This document shows positions 42,860 to 51,811 of a stretch of 64,000 nucleotides of DNA, in pieces. The DNA is taken from NCBI GenBank assembly GCA_001770955.1, contig MESL01000035.1, positions 62,001-126,000 of the forward strand, written 5' to 3'. How positions within the stretch are numbered: position 1 is the first letter of the stretch; each line of letters starts with the position of its first letter. The position numbers were made by a program, and so were the translations under genes. Under the pieces are notes generated by a model. The model searched no databases, was not told where the DNA came from, and saw only the letters and a program-made list of their open reading frames with translations. The DNA is from Burkholderiales bacterium RIFCSPLOWO2_12_FULL_65_40 (GTDB taxonomy: Bacteria > Pseudomonadota > Gammaproteobacteria > Burkholderiales > Burkholderiaceae_C).

Positions 42860-42906
42860 TTATCCACAAAAAAGGGCCTGCTCTACTACTACTGCTATTG
42901 AAATAT
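42860..42906 (+). promoter_or_regulatory. DnaA box plus DnaA-trio module 1
   Basis: TTATCCACA (42860-42868), then 14 bp (AAAAAGGGCCTGCT), then CTACTACTACTGCTATTG (42883-42900). Read on the lower strand, all six triplets fit the DnaA-trio pattern 3'-[G/A]A[T/C]-5'. The AT-rich AAATATA follows. Confidence 0.7.
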
Positions 42907-43209
42907 AGAGACCTTAGAGAACAACCCAAGGCCCTCTGGCGCCCGATGGCAAGGCCGCTTTTTCCGGCCGCCTGCAATGGCACGCGCCGCAAAGGTCCCT
43001 CGGACTTCAAGGTGCCTGCAAACCCGTTGGCAGAGGCATCCAGGCCCGGTGACAGGCGCGGGGTGATGGGGAGGGGTGCCACAGGGGTCGCGATGGCCTT
43101 GCTGGGCCTCTGGCGGCATTGACTGCCTTCACACGAGCGGGCTGCGTGCGTTCAACGTACCCCAAGGGGGCAGGACAAAGCTGTGGATGGTGCTGGCATA
43201 ACCTGCGAC

Positions 43210-43218
43210 TTATCCACA
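43210..43218 (+). promoter_or_regulatory. DnaA box
   Basis: TTATCCACA on the plus strand, an exact consensus, between the two modules. A weaker inverted box (CCATCCACA on the minus strand) lies near 43182-43190. Confidence 0.75.
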
Positions 43219-43328
43219 AGACAGGAGATTCCTGTGGTTTTATCCCTGCAGGCGGATCTTTCCAGTACCGCGGTTGCGCACAGCATGTGCCGGGTGCCAA
43301 GTCCTTGCCAGGCAAGCCAAAAAACGGC

Positions 43329-43377
43329 TTGTCCACAGCAGCCCCCGGTGCTTACTACTACTACTATGGATATATAA
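43329..43377 (+). promoter_or_regulatory. DnaA box plus DnaA-trio module 2
   Basis: TTGTCCACA (43329-43337), then 14 bp (GCAGCCCCCGGTGC plus the flanking T), then TTACTACTACTACTA (43352-43366), giving five consecutive trios. TGGATATATAAG follows. The box-to-trio spacing equals that of module 1. Confidence 0.7.
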
Positions 43378-43448
43378 GAGAAAAGAGAAGACAGTCAGGT
43401 GCTGCGGCTGGGAGCGTTACCGCATGGGGTGCGGCCGCAAGGCGGCGC

Positions 43449-46400
43449 TCACTCCCGAGGCTGGCGCAACAGGCGCTCCAGGGTGCCCGCAGGCATGGGC
43501 TTGCCGAACAGGTAGCCCTGGAAGGCGGTGCAGCCTGCCTTGAGCAGCAGGGCGTGCTGCTCTGCGGTTTCCACGCCCTCGGCAATCACATCCAGTTTCA
43601 GGGTGCGGCTGAGGGCAATGATGGTGTCCACGATGGCGGCGTCGTTTGGATCGGTCAGCAGGTCGCGCACGAAGCTCTGGTCGATCTTGAGCTGGCTCAG
43701 CGGCATGCGCTTGAGGTAACTCAGAGACGAGTACCCCGTGCCGAAATCGTCCAGCGCAAAGCCCACTCCCAGCTGGCGCAGTGCGGTCATGGTGGCGATG
43801 GCCTCGTCCATGTCCTCCACCAGCAGGCTTTCGGTCAGTTCCAGCTTGAGCCGGTGGGCGGGGGCCTCGTTGAACGCCAGGGCATGGGCGACGTCATCCA
43901 CAAAGCTGTTGTTGCGGAACTGGCGTGAACTGACATTCACGGCCATGGTCAGGCCGCGCAGATGGGGGTCGGTTTTCCATTGCGCCAGCGTCTTGCAGGC
44001 CATGTGCAATACCCAGCGCCCCAGAGTCAGGATGAGGCCGGTCTCTTCGGCCAGCGGGATGAACTGAACGGGCGATACCAGACCGCGCTCGGGGTGCTGC
44101 CAGCGCACCAGGGCTTCGACCCCCACGTACTGGTTGGATGCATTCACCTGGGGCTGGAAATGCAGCAGGAAATGCTGCTCCGACAACGCGGTGCGCAGGT
44201 CGGATTCCAGTGCAGCCCGTGCCGACACCACGGCCTGCATGTGGGGGTCGTAAAAACGCAGGGTGCTGCGCCCGGCGGTCTTGGCCTGGTACATCGCCAG
44301 GTCGGCCTGTTTGAGCAAGTCCAGCACGCGCGTCTGGTTTCCCAGGAAGGGGGCCACGCCGATGCTGGGTGTGCTGCGGTAGTGGAAGCCCGCCAGGTCG
44401 TAAGGCACCGACAGCGCCGCAAGCACCTTCTCGCCCACGCTGCGGGCCTCGATGGCCAGCATGTCGGGGTCGGGGCTCAGGGCTTCGAGCATCACCACGA
44501 ATTCATCGCCCCCCAGGCGCGCCACCGTGTCCACGGTGCGCACGCAGCCATTGAGGCGCTGGGCCACCTGTTGCAACAGCAGATCGCCCTTGTCGTGGCC
44601 CAGGGTGTCGTTCAGCTGCTTGAAATTGTCCAGGTCGATGAACAGCAGCGCGCCCCCCTGGTGCTGGCGCTCGGCGTTGCCCAGGGCCTGGTGCATGCGG
44701 TCGAGCAGCAGCATGCGGTTGGGCAGGCCGGTGAGGGTGTCGAAGAACGCCAGACGCTGGATCTCACGGTCGGTGGCCTTGCGCTGGCGGATGTCGGTGT
44801 TGATCTCCAGAACCGATTCGGGTTGCCCGTGCTCGTCCTGCACCAGGGTCCAGTGCCCTTCCATGTCGATCGCATGGCCCTCGCGATGGTGCTGCACGAT
44901 TTCGCCAGCCCATTCACCATGCGCCAGCACCGCCTCGGTGGCACGCTGGAAGGCGGCCGTGTCGGGGTAGATCAACGCATTGATGGGCTGGCCAAGTGCC
45001 TGCTGCTGGGACCATCCATACACCCGTTCGGCGCTTTGGTTCCAGTAGGTGACGCGCTGTTGCAGGTCGCGCACCACGATGGCGTCCTGCGCCTTGTCCA
45101 GCAGCGATGCCTGGCGGCGGATGCGTGCGTCCGTGGCCTGGCGCTCGATTTCCCCCGAGGCACGTGCGGCGAAAATCTGCAGTGTCGTCGAGACGAAATC
45201 GGCATTGGCCAGCGGCTGGCGGAACAGCACGAAGATCAGCCCCGTGGGTTCGCCCGCGTTGCTGCACAGCTGTTGTCCGGCAAATCCCTGGGCCTGCAGG
45301 CGCGAGACGATGGGAGACCGGGGGTAGCGCAGCGCCAGACCGTGCGTGACGACGAACTGGCGCTGCGTCAGCAGGTGCTCGCTGGGTGTGCCATCCAGTT
45401 CGTATTCGACATTGGGCACCAGCTCGCCATTGATGACCAGGGCCAGCGAAACCGCCCGGGGTTTTCCGCCGGGCTGTGCAGGCAGCAGGCGGCCCACGGC
45501 CCCCACCTGGGCGCCCAGGGCTTCGGACATGTTGCGCGCCAGCTGGATAAAAAATTCGGTCCCGGTGGCGGCCGATACGGCGGCCGCCATCTTCAGCACC
45601 GAGGCCTGCAGCTGTTGCTGTTCCTTGCGTGCACGCAGGCTCATGATGCCGAAGGCCAGGTCGTTGGCCAGTTCCTGCAGCAGCTCGCTTTCTTCCGGGC
45701 CGATGTGCAGCACCTCGGGGGCGTACAGGTACAGCAGGCCGAAGGTGTGGTGGGCCGCGCGCAGCGGCAGGCTGATCACGCCATGAAAGCCTTGGCGGCG
45801 CATGCGCTCGGACAGGTTGGCAAATGACGGATCGGTCTGCACATCGCGCACGATGGTCGGCTGGCCCGAACGGATGGTGGCGCCTGCAGGCCCCTGGCCC
45901 TCGGGGTCGGTTCCGGACCAGGACACGCGCAGGGTGTCGAGATGATCGCCGTGGTCGCCGGCATGGGCCACGATTTCGATGGTTTTTTTCGCATCGTCGT
46001 GGGCAAATCCCACCCAGCCCAGCCGGTACCCGCCAATGTCCACCACGATGCGGCAGACCGCCTGCAGCAAAGCGGCTTCGGAGGTGGCGCGCACCAGGGT
46101 TTCGTTGCAGCTGCTGAGCATGTGGCGTGCGCGGGCCATGCGCGCCAGTTCGCGCTGCGTGCGCAGCCGCTCGGTGACGTCGGTGGCCATCACCTGGCGC
46201 GCCTGCAGACCGTTGAACAGGATGCCGCGCGAGGACATCTCGATGTCCATCTCCGAGCCATCCTTGCGCAGATGCCTCCCCATGATGTTGTCGCGCCGCT
46301 TCTCGCGTGCAATGGCCCGGATCTCGTGGTGCAGCTGGGTGCGCTGGTCCGGTAGCCACAGGTCGTGCACGCTCATGTGCAGCAGTTCCTGGGCGCTGTA

Positions 46401-47969
46401 ACCATACAGTGCCTGCATGGCCTGGTTGACGGCCAGGAAGCGCAGGCTTTCGTCCTGCGCATACACCCACATGGGCTGTGGGTGGGCATCGAACAGCAGC
46501 TTGTATTGCTGCTCGGATGCCTGGAGACGCGTGGCCACCTGGCGCAGCTGCACCACGGCGCCCAGCGATTCCGCCAGGATCTGCAGGTGGGCCAGGTCGC
46601 GCTGGCTGAAATATCCGGCCTGGCTGGAGGTGACCTTGAGGGCACCCACCACCGTGCCATCCACGCGCAGCGGCACGGCCAGGGCAGCGCGCACCCCCTG
46701 GCGCTGGTAGGCCTCGCCCATGGTCCAGCCCTCGCCTTGCGTGTCGTTGCACAGCACGGCGCGGCCTTCCTTCAGGTCGGACCACAGCAGGCTGTCCTGC
46801 AGCGGCAGCGCTGCACCCTGCGGGCGCACCATCAGTCCGACCGAAGCCTGTGACACCAGGCGGTCCCCTTCGAGCATTTCCACCATGGCGCCGCTGGCGC
46901 CGGTGGCTTGCAAGGCCGTCTGGGCCACCAGCTCCAGCACGGCGGGCAGCGTGACCGACAGCGATGAAATCTGCTGCTGCACGCGCACCAGTTCGGCATG
47001 GGTGCGGGCTTCATGCCGGGCCGCCAGCTCGGCCTGCTTGCGATCGCTGATGTCGGACATGCCGCCCACCATGCGCAGTGCCTGGCCCGTGTCATCGCGG
47101 ATGACGAAACCGCGGTCGTGGATCCAGATGTAGCGGCCATCGTCACGCCGCATGCGGTACTCGGATTGCCAGGTGCTTTCCTGGCCCCGGGTGGCGGCCA
47201 GCATGGACTGGATGACCCGCTTGCGGTCGTCGGGGTGCAGGCGCTCGGCAAAGGCTTCCGGGGTCGGGATACTGGCCTGCGGGGGCATGTGAAGCAGCTC
47301 CCGGAAGGTGCCGCCCCACCACAGGGCGTTGGTTTGCACGTCCCAGTCCCACACGGTATCGGTGGTGGCACGAGAGATCTGCTCGAAGCGCTCCTCGCTG
47401 CGGCGCAGGGTGGCGGCCTGGTCCTGCAGCCGCGCCTGGATGCTTTCGCGCTCCCGGGCCAGATGGGCCAGCTGCTGCCGCTGGTGGCGCTGTTCGATCT
47501 GGTCCAGCGTCTGGCGGGCCAGTGCCTGCAGGGCCTGCAACTGTTCGGGCCCGGGCGTGCGCGGCTGCGTGTCCATCACCGCCAGCGTGCCCAGGGCCAG
47601 GCCTTCGGCAGTGACCAGTGGGGCGCAGGCGTAAAAACGGATGTGGGGCGGCCCCAGCACCAGCGGATGGGTGGCAAACAGAGGGTGCTGCGTGGTGTCG
47701 GGCACCACCACCGGGCTGCGCCGCCCGTCGAGCCAGTGGGTGCAGAACGACACGGAACGCTCTGTTTCGCGCAGGGGCAGGCCCACCACGGCCTTGAACC
47801 ACTGGCGCTGCTGGTCCACCAGGTTGACGATGGCGATGGGCACATCAAAGATATGTGCCGCCAGCTGGGCGAGCTGGTCGAAGGCCTCTTCGGGCGGGGT
47901 GTCGAGAATGGCGTAGGACTGCAGTGCCTGGAGCCGCGCGGCCTCTTGGGATGCGTGGGCAGGCAGCAT
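43449..47969 (-). CDS. Multi-sensor GAF/PAS diguanylate cyclase-phosphodiesterase (GGDEF-EAL)
   Basis: A 1506-residue protein with no transmembrane segment. Approximate order: GAF (20-150), PAS (190-310), GAF (330-470), PAS (490-600), GAF (620-760), GAF-like (775-900), PAS (930-1050), GGDEF (1065-1225), EAL (1240-1495). The GGDEF site is intact (RLGGDEFVVML), with an I-site RTVD five residues before it. The EAL domain keeps EALVRW, NVSSRQF, ELTESLLVED, DDFGTGYSSLSYLKR and AEGVE, so both c-di-GMP activities look possible. The open frame begins 62 codons earlier; MLPAHASQEAARLQAL is chosen because homology starts there. Its stop is 72 bp from the candidate origin module 2. Confidence 0.92.
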   Translation of the reverse strand: MLPAHASQEAARLQALQSYAILDTPPEEAFDQLAQLAAHIFDVPIAIVNLVDQQRQWFKAVVGLPLRETERSVSFCTHWLDGRRSPVVVPDTTQHPLFATHPLVLGPPHIRFYACAPLVTAEGLALGTLAVMDTQPRTPGPEQLQALQALARQTLDQIEQRHQRQQLAHLARERESIQARLQDQAATLRRSEERFEQISRATTDTVWDWDVQTNALWWGGTFRELLHMPPQASIPTPEAFAERLHPDDRKRVIQSMLAATRGQESTWQSEYRMRRDDGRYIWIHDRGFVIRDDTGQALRMVGGMSDISDRKQAELAARHEARTHAELVRVQQQISSLSVTLPAVLELVAQTALQATGASGAMVEMLEGDRLVSQASVGLMVRPQGAALPLQDSLLWSDLKEGRAVLCNDTQGEGWTMGEAYQRQGVRAALAVPLRVDGTVVGALKVTSSQAGYFSQRDLAHLQILAESLGAVVQLRQVATRLQASEQQYKLLFDAHPQPMWVYAQDESLRFLAVNQAMQALYGYSAQELLHMSVHDLWLPDQRTQLHHEIRAIAREKRRDNIMGRHLRKDGSEMDIEMSSRGILFNGLQARQVMATDVTERLRTQRELARMARARHMLSSCNETLVRATSEAALLQAVCRIVVDIGGYRLGWVGFAHDDAKKTIEIVAHAGDHGDHLDTLRVSWSGTDPEGQGPAGATIRSGQPTIVRDVQTDPSFANLSERMRRQGFHGVISLPLRAAHHTFGLLYLYAPEVLHIGPEESELLQELANDLAFGIMSLRARKEQQQLQASVLKMAAAVSAATGTEFFIQLARNMSEALGAQVGAVGRLLPAQPGGKPRAVSLALVINGELVPNVEYELDGTPSEHLLTQRQFVVTHGLALRYPRSPIVSRLQAQGFAGQQLCSNAGEPTGLIFVLFRQPLANADFVSTTLQIFAARASGEIERQATDARIRRQASLLDKAQDAIVVRDLQQRVTYWNQSAERVYGWSQQQALGQPINALIYPDTAAFQRATEAVLAHGEWAGEIVQHHREGHAIDMEGHWTLVQDEHGQPESVLEINTDIRQRKATDREIQRLAFFDTLTGLPNRMLLLDRMHQALGNAERQHQGGALLFIDLDNFKQLNDTLGHDKGDLLLQQVAQRLNGCVRTVDTVARLGGDEFVVMLEALSPDPDMLAIEARSVGEKVLAALSVPYDLAGFHYRSTPSIGVAPFLGNQTRVLDLLKQADLAMYQAKTAGRSTLRFYDPHMQAVVSARAALESDLRTALSEQHFLLHFQPQVNASNQYVGVEALVRWQHPERGLVSPVQFIPLAEETGLILTLGRWVLHMACKTLAQWKTDPHLRGLTMAVNVSSRQFRNNSFVDDVAHALAFNEAPAHRLKLELTESLLVEDMDEAIATMTALRQLGVGFALDDFGTGYSSLSYLKRMPLSQLKIDQSFVRDLLTDPNDAAIVDTIIALSRTLKLDVIAEGVETAEQHALLLKAGCTAFQGYLFGKPMPAGTLERLLRQPRE

Positions 47970-48233
47970 GGTCACGCCCCGTCCTGGCCTGTGGGCATGA
48001 TGCAGCCAACCTTCCGTCGCCTGGCGGCCTGCGGAGCGTTGCAGAAGGGCTTGGGCTGTATCAACACAGGGTGTGGTCGGTAAAGCGGCACATGTCGAAC
48101 GGCCCGGCACCGGCGCAAGGGCGCAGGCGACGGGTGACAACTTGTAAAGCAGCAATGCTACACCGCGTGGGGCCGCCTGCCAGAGTCACCCATGCAACCT
48201 TCGTGCAGCACCAGGCTTGCTAGCCTGTGTGCC

Positions 48234-48677
48234 ATGCAGATCTCTGAACTTGCCCGCCAGGCGTCCGTGTCCGTCCACGCCCTGCGCCACTACGAGCGCC
48301 TGGGGCTGATTCGCCCGCACCGCCGGACCAACGGATACCGGGACTATCCCGCCAGCATCAAGCGCGAGGTGGTGTTCATCGCCATGTCGCGCCAGTTGGG
48401 CTTTGCACTGCCACAGATTGCCCGGCGGCTTGATGACTACCGTGCCGGCACGCTGGGCATTGACGACATGGTGTGGGCCCTGCAGGAGCGCGTGGCCGCG
48501 CTGGACCAGCAGATCAGCCAGCTGCAGGCCCAAAAGCAGGTGGTGCTTGAACACCAGGCGTGGCTCAAGAAGCAACAGCCGCGCCAGCGCAAGCCACCCG
48601 GCACCTGGCCGCGTGTGCGGCCCAGGACATCCGCCAAGTCCCCCTCCCCAACCCCACCCCCCAGGAAAACGCCATGA
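48234..48677 (+). CDS. MerR-family transcriptional regulator
   Basis: A 147-residue MerR protein. The winged HTH is MQISELARQASVSVHALRHY, then ERLGLIRPHRRTNGYRDYP. A long coiled coil (ALQERVAALDQQISQLQAQK) ends in a proline- and lysine-rich tail without the cysteines of metal-sensing members. The frame is open 14 codons upstream; the ATG at 48234 starts the HTH. Its stop overlaps the thioesterase start (ATGA), so the two are co-translated. The inducer is unknown. Confidence 0.88.
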   Translation: MQISELARQASVSVHALRHYERLGLIRPHRRTNGYRDYPASIKREVVFIAMSRQLGFALPQIARRLDDYRAGTLGIDDMVWALQERVAALDQQISQLQAQKQVVLEHQAWLKKQQPRQRKPPGTWPRVRPRTSAKSPSPTPPPRKTP

Positions 48678-49132
48678 CTTCGCCTTCGCCATCCCCCTTG
48701 CCCGCTGCCTCCATCGCCGCATTGCAGGCCTTTGTGCGGGCCATGCCCATGGCCCGCACGCTCGGGCTGCGCTTTGTCCATGCCGAGCCTGGCCGGGTCG
48801 AGATGGAAATCCCGGTGAGTGAGGCCTTCAGTTTTCGCCCCGGCCAGCTGCAGGCCACGGCCGTGTTTGCAGTGGCCGACTTTGCGGCGGTGGCGGCAGC
48901 GGGCAGCGTGTTGCCGCCAGGCTGGACCAATGCGACGGTGGACGCGACCGTGAAACTTGTGGCGCCTGCTCGGGGCGTTTGCCTGCGTGCACGCGGGCGT
49001 GTGGTGGATGCGGGGCGGTTGCTCACCGTCTGTGCGGCTGACGTTTTTGCGGTGGACGGGAACGGCCAGGAAACCCTGTGTGCCACGCTCCTGGCCACGG
49101 CGCGCAATAATGAACCCGCCGCACTGCGGTAG
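48674..49132 (+). CDS. PaaI-type hotdog-fold thioesterase
   Basis: A 152-residue hotdog protein. RTLGLRFVHAEPGRVEMEIP and FSFRPGQLQATAVFAVADFA form the helix-sheet core, and NATVDATVKLVAPARG is the second strand pair, similar to DUF4442/PaaI-type acyl-CoA thioesterases. Its start overlaps the stop of the MerR-family gene, so that regulator may control it. The acyl substrate cannot be deduced. It converges with aroG, with a gap of 18 bp. Confidence 0.82.
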   Translation: MTSPSPSPLPAASIAALQAFVRAMPMARTLGLRFVHAEPGRVEMEIPVSEAFSFRPGQLQATAVFAVADFAAVAAAGSVLPPGWTNATVDATVKLVAPARGVCLRARGRVVDAGRLLTVCAADVFAVDGNGQETLCATLLATARNNEPAALR

Positions 49133-49150
49133 TCAGCCACCGCGCGGTCG

Positions 49151-50251
49151 TCAGCCCCGTGTGCGCCGCGCCCGCACGGCAGCCGCCAGATCTTCCAGCA
49201 CCGGCACGGTTTGCGCCAGGCTGATGCAGGCGTCCGTCACCGACACCCCATGCTGTAGCGGCTGGCCGGGCACGATGTCCTGGCGGCCTTCCTGCAGGTG
49301 GCTTTCGATCATCAGGCCGGTGATGCGCGCATCTCCGGCCGCGATCTGCTGGGCCACTTCGCCCGCCACGGTGATCTGGCGCTGGTGCTGCTTGCTGCTG
49401 TTGGCGTGGCTTACGTCGATCATCACCTGCTCGCGCAAGCCTGCCGCCTTGAGGATGGCGCAGGCCGCATCCACATCGGCCTTTTGATAGTTGGGCTGCT
49501 TGCCGCCGCGCAGGATGACATGGCAGTCCTGGTTGCCACGCGTCTCGAAGATCGCGGCCTGGCCCATCTTGGTCATGCCCATGAAGGCGTGCGAGGCCTG
49601 CGCGGCCTGGATGGCGTCGGAAGCCACCTTCACGCCGCCGTCGGTGCCGTTCTTGAAGCCCACCGGGCAGCTGAGCCCGCTGGCGAGCTGGCGGTGGCTC
49701 TGGCTCTCGGTGGTGCGTGCGCCAATCGCGCCCCAGCTCACCAGGTCGCTGATGAACTGCGGCGAGAGCAGGTCGAGAAACTCGGTGCCCACGGGCAGGC
49801 CCAGCGCCAGCACGTCGAGCAGCAGCTCGCGCGCCATCTCCAGTCCTTCGTTGATGGCGAAGCTGCCGTCGAGGTGCGGGTCGTTGATGTAGCCCTTCCA
49901 GCCGACGGTGGTGCGCGGTTTTTCAAAATACACACGCATCACGATGAGCAGGTCGTTTTGCAGTGCGTCGGCGTGCGTCTGGAGCTGGCGCGCGTATTCC
50001 ATGGCCTGGCCGTGGTCGTGGATGGAGCACGGCCCCACCACCACGATGAGCCGGTCGTCCTGGCCCTGCAGCACGCGCGAGATGGCGGCGCGGCTGCTCT
50101 CCACCAGCGCCTGGGCGGCGGCCGGGGCAGGTTGCCATTCCTGCAGCAATGCGGGGGTGATCAGGGGACGCACGGCCTTGATGCGGGTGTCGTCGATGCG
50201 GGTGGTGTCCAGCGTGGACAGCGGTGTGGCGGGGCGGTGGGCATGGGTCAT
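49151..50251 (-). CDS. aroG: Class I 3-deoxy-7-phosphoheptulonate synthase (DAHP synthase, AroG-type)
   Basis: A 366-residue enzyme condensing phosphoenolpyruvate and erythrose 4-phosphate, the first step of the shikimate pathway. Motifs are VVGPCSIHDHGQAMEYA, RVYFEKPRTTVGWKG, GARTTESQSHRQLASGLSCP, GFKNGTDG and MIDVSHANSSKQH. The length is close to the E. coli AroF/G/H enzymes. The frame extends upstream into the NlpC gene, but MTHAHRPATPLSTLDTTRI is the plausible start. No leader peptide is apparent, so feedback by an aromatic amino acid is the expected control (family knowledge). Confidence 0.95.
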   Translation of the reverse strand: MTHAHRPATPLSTLDTTRIDDTRIKAVRPLITPALLQEWQPAPAAAQALVESSRAAISRVLQGQDDRLIVVVGPCSIHDHGQAMEYARQLQTHADALQNDLLIVMRVYFEKPRTTVGWKGYINDPHLDGSFAINEGLEMARELLLDVLALGLPVGTEFLDLLSPQFISDLVSWGAIGARTTESQSHRQLASGLSCPVGFKNGTDGGVKVASDAIQAAQASHAFMGMTKMGQAAIFETRGNQDCHVILRGGKQPNYQKADVDAACAILKAAGLREQVMIDVSHANSSKQHQRQITVAGEVAQQIAAGDARITGLMIESHLQEGRQDIVPGQPLQHGVSVTDACISLAQTVPVLEDLAAAVRARRTRG

Positions 50252-50285
50252 GCCCCCGATTGTCGCGCGGACGCGCTGCCACCCG

Positions 50286-50822
50286 TCAAGGCCTGCGGAA
50301 GGCCGGGTTCTGGCGCGACCAGTGGCGCGACTGCAGGTGGTCCATGCGCACATCGCCACCCGACGAGGGGGCATGCACGAAGCGCCCTTCCCCGACGTAA
50401 ATACCGGCATGGGTGGGCTTGCGGCCCGGGCCGAACACCACCAGGTCTCCGGTGCGCAGCTCGCGGGCGTCCACCGGCCGGCCCCAACCGCTCAACTGCG
50501 CCACCGTGCGCGGTGGCGCGGTGCCTACGCGGTGGCGGTAGACGTAGCCAATCAGGCCGCTGCAGTCAAAACCGCTCTCGGGCGTGTTGCCACCATAGCG
50601 GTAGGGTGTGCCCACCAGGCCCAGTGCATGGATGGCAATGTCATGCGCCTGCTCGTCCGTCAGATACGACGCCAGCGGACGCGCCGGTGCGGGTGCGGGC
50701 ACCGGGGTGGTGCTGCAGGCGCCCAGCAACAGCGCGGCCGCCAGGCCCAGGCCATACCAGGGCGTCCTCGTCAGCGGTGCGGGCCGATCAGACGGGCTCA
50801 TCCCGGACTTGAAATTGGGCAT
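50286..50822 (-). CDS. NlpC/P60 family lipoprotein (peptidoglycan endopeptidase)
   Basis: A 178-residue protein from the ATG used here; the frame allows starts at 50858 or 50801. The signal peptide ends in LLLGACS, a lipobox. The NlpC/P60 domain has the catalytic Cys in SGFDCSGLIGYVY, the His in KPTHAGIYVG and the third polar residue in RFVHAPSSGG. It probably cleaves peptide stems in the periplasm. It lies 34 bp downstream-to-upstream of aroG on the same strand. A half copy of the two-hairpin repeat lies just upstream. Confidence 0.88.
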   Translation of the reverse strand: MPNFKSGMSPSDRPAPLTRTPWYGLGLAAALLLGACSTTPVPAPAPARPLASYLTDEQAHDIAIHALGLVGTPYRYGGNTPESGFDCSGLIGYVYRHRVGTAPPRTVAQLSGWGRPVDARELRTGDLVVFGPGRKPTHAGIYVGEGRFVHAPSSGGDVRMDHLQSRHWSRQNPAFRRP

Positions 50823-50851
50823 AAAAATAGCGTTCTTCGCAGGTTGGATAT

Positions 50852-50878
50852 GCGCCAATAGCTACTGAATCAACAGCA
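50852..50878. repeat. Half copy of the two-hairpin repeat
   Basis: GCGCCAATAGCTACTGAATCAACAGCA resembles only the AATAGC hairpin half of the family; the AGCGCTT hairpin is missing. It lies upstream of the NlpC/P60 gene. Confidence 0.45.
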
Positions 50879-50893
50879 AAAGTGACGTTCCAG

Positions 50894-51067
50894 CTATTTC
50901 TTGATGCGCTCGGGCGTCAGGAACAGGCCCACCCCCACCACGATCAGGATCAGCGGCCACCAGGTGCGCAGCAACTCGCGCAGGCTGATGTCGATCACGC
51001 CCAGATTCGTCAGCAGCATGAAGCTGCCCGCCAGGATCAGCACGATGGCTGCCACATTGCCTCGCAT
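50894..51067 (-). CDS. Small two-helix membrane protein (LiaI/LiaF-like transmembrane region)
   Basis: A 57-residue protein, too short for most ORF cut-offs. Its sequence begins MRGNVAAIVLILAGSFMLL and continues with a loop and LRELLRTWWPLILIVVGVG, ending TPERIKK. The helix-loop-helix with a central WWP matches the transmembrane pair of LiaI/LiaF-like (DUF5668-type) proteins. GGAGG is properly placed before the ATG. It starts 18 bp after the nnrU-like stop and is likely co-transcribed with it. Role unknown. Confidence 0.8.
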   Translation of the reverse strand: MRGNVAAIVLILAGSFMLLTNLGVIDISLRELLRTWWPLILIVVGVGLFLTPERIKK

Positions 51068-51085
51068 GGGAACCTCCTTCGAAAA

Positions 51086-51667
51086 TCAACGGCCCATGGG
51101 CGAGATGCCGATCAGCATCGCGTGCGCCCAGAAGGCAAACACGGCCCAGGCCACCAGGCCCAGCACCACGGCAATGCCCGTGCCTGCCAGCGTGCCGCTG
51201 GCGTAGCTGGTGCCCTGGGCGCGGTCGCGCTGGCGTGCGGCCCGAAAGTCGAACACCGCCCACAGCAAAAAGCTGCCAAACAGCAGCACATCGGCCAGAT
51301 TGCCGTTGGAGATCAGGTGCGCCAGCGCCCAGGTCTTCACAGCCAGCACCATGGGGTGGTGCAGCTTGGCCTTGAGCGCATTGCGCGGCACGTAGGCGGC
51401 GGCCAGCAGGATGAAGGCCACCAGAGTGAACAGAGAGGCCGCATGGCGCATGGCCACGGGCGGGTTCCACAGCACCACGGGCTGCTGGCGTGCCAGGCCG
51501 TAGCCCCAGACCACCAACACCAGGCCGACGAGCGAAAGGACCGAATACACGCCCTTCCACATGCCCTCGCCCAGCCGGGCCCGGGTTTGCGTGCGCCAGC
51601 CATCGGCCACGATGCGCACCGAGTGCACGCCCAGGAAAAGAACAAGTCCGAGGATCAGGATCGACAT
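51086..51667 (-). CDS. NnrU family protein
   Basis: A 193-residue membrane protein with about five or six hydrophobic segments. The N-terminus MSILILGLVLFLGVHSVRIV, the central GLARQQPVVLWNPP, and HHPMVLAVKTWALAHLISNG are characteristic of NnrU proteins. These were first linked to nitric oxide reduction, but many homologues lie outside denitrification loci, as here. The longer open frame upstream overlaps the promoter and the divergent methyltransferase leader; the ATG at 51667 gives the family start. It is followed by the small membrane protein gene. Confidence 0.88.
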   Translation of the reverse strand: MSILILGLVLFLGVHSVRIVADGWRTQTRARLGEGMWKGVYSVLSLVGLVLVVWGYGLARQQPVVLWNPPVAMRHAASLFTLVAFILLAAAYVPRNALKAKLHHPMVLAVKTWALAHLISNGNLADVLLFGSFLLWAVFDFRAARQRDRAQGTSYASGTLAGTGIAVVLGLVAWAVFAFWAHAMLIGISPMGR

Positions 51668-51811
51668 GGGAAAAAAGCCTATGGGGTAGTTGTGGCTGCC
51701 CATTATCGGCAGATGGCGGGAATTTGCAGAAGGCCCTGCGCGCCCGGCGCATAATGGCCGCCCGACCCGCACCCCTTCCGAAGCCCCTCAAGCAGGCTTC
51801 GCCCCCCGACG

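Larger units (their letters stand above)
42584..43448. other. Candidate replication-origin (oriC-like) non-coding segment
   Basis: This is 865 bp without a supportable gene. It contains consensus DnaA boxes TTATCCACA at 42702-42710 (minus), 42742-42750, 42860-42868 and 43210-43218, plus TTGTCCACA at 43329-43337, with weaker ones between. Two modules repeat the same architecture: DnaA box, 14 bp of GC-rich spacer, a run of DnaA-trio trinucleotides, then an AT-rich ATATA stretch. parS/parAB lie 26 kb away, as expected near an origin. dnaA, dnaN, gyrB and rpmH are not in the window, so an alternative is a DnaA-titrating locus. Confidence 0.6.

Noticed and set aside
42659-43928. Open frames crossing the candidate origin, with runs of tyrosine codons
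   Set aside because: The tyrosine runs are the TAC repeats of the DnaA-trio tracts. The frames have no homology-like character and overlap the c-di-GMP gene in the wrong sense.
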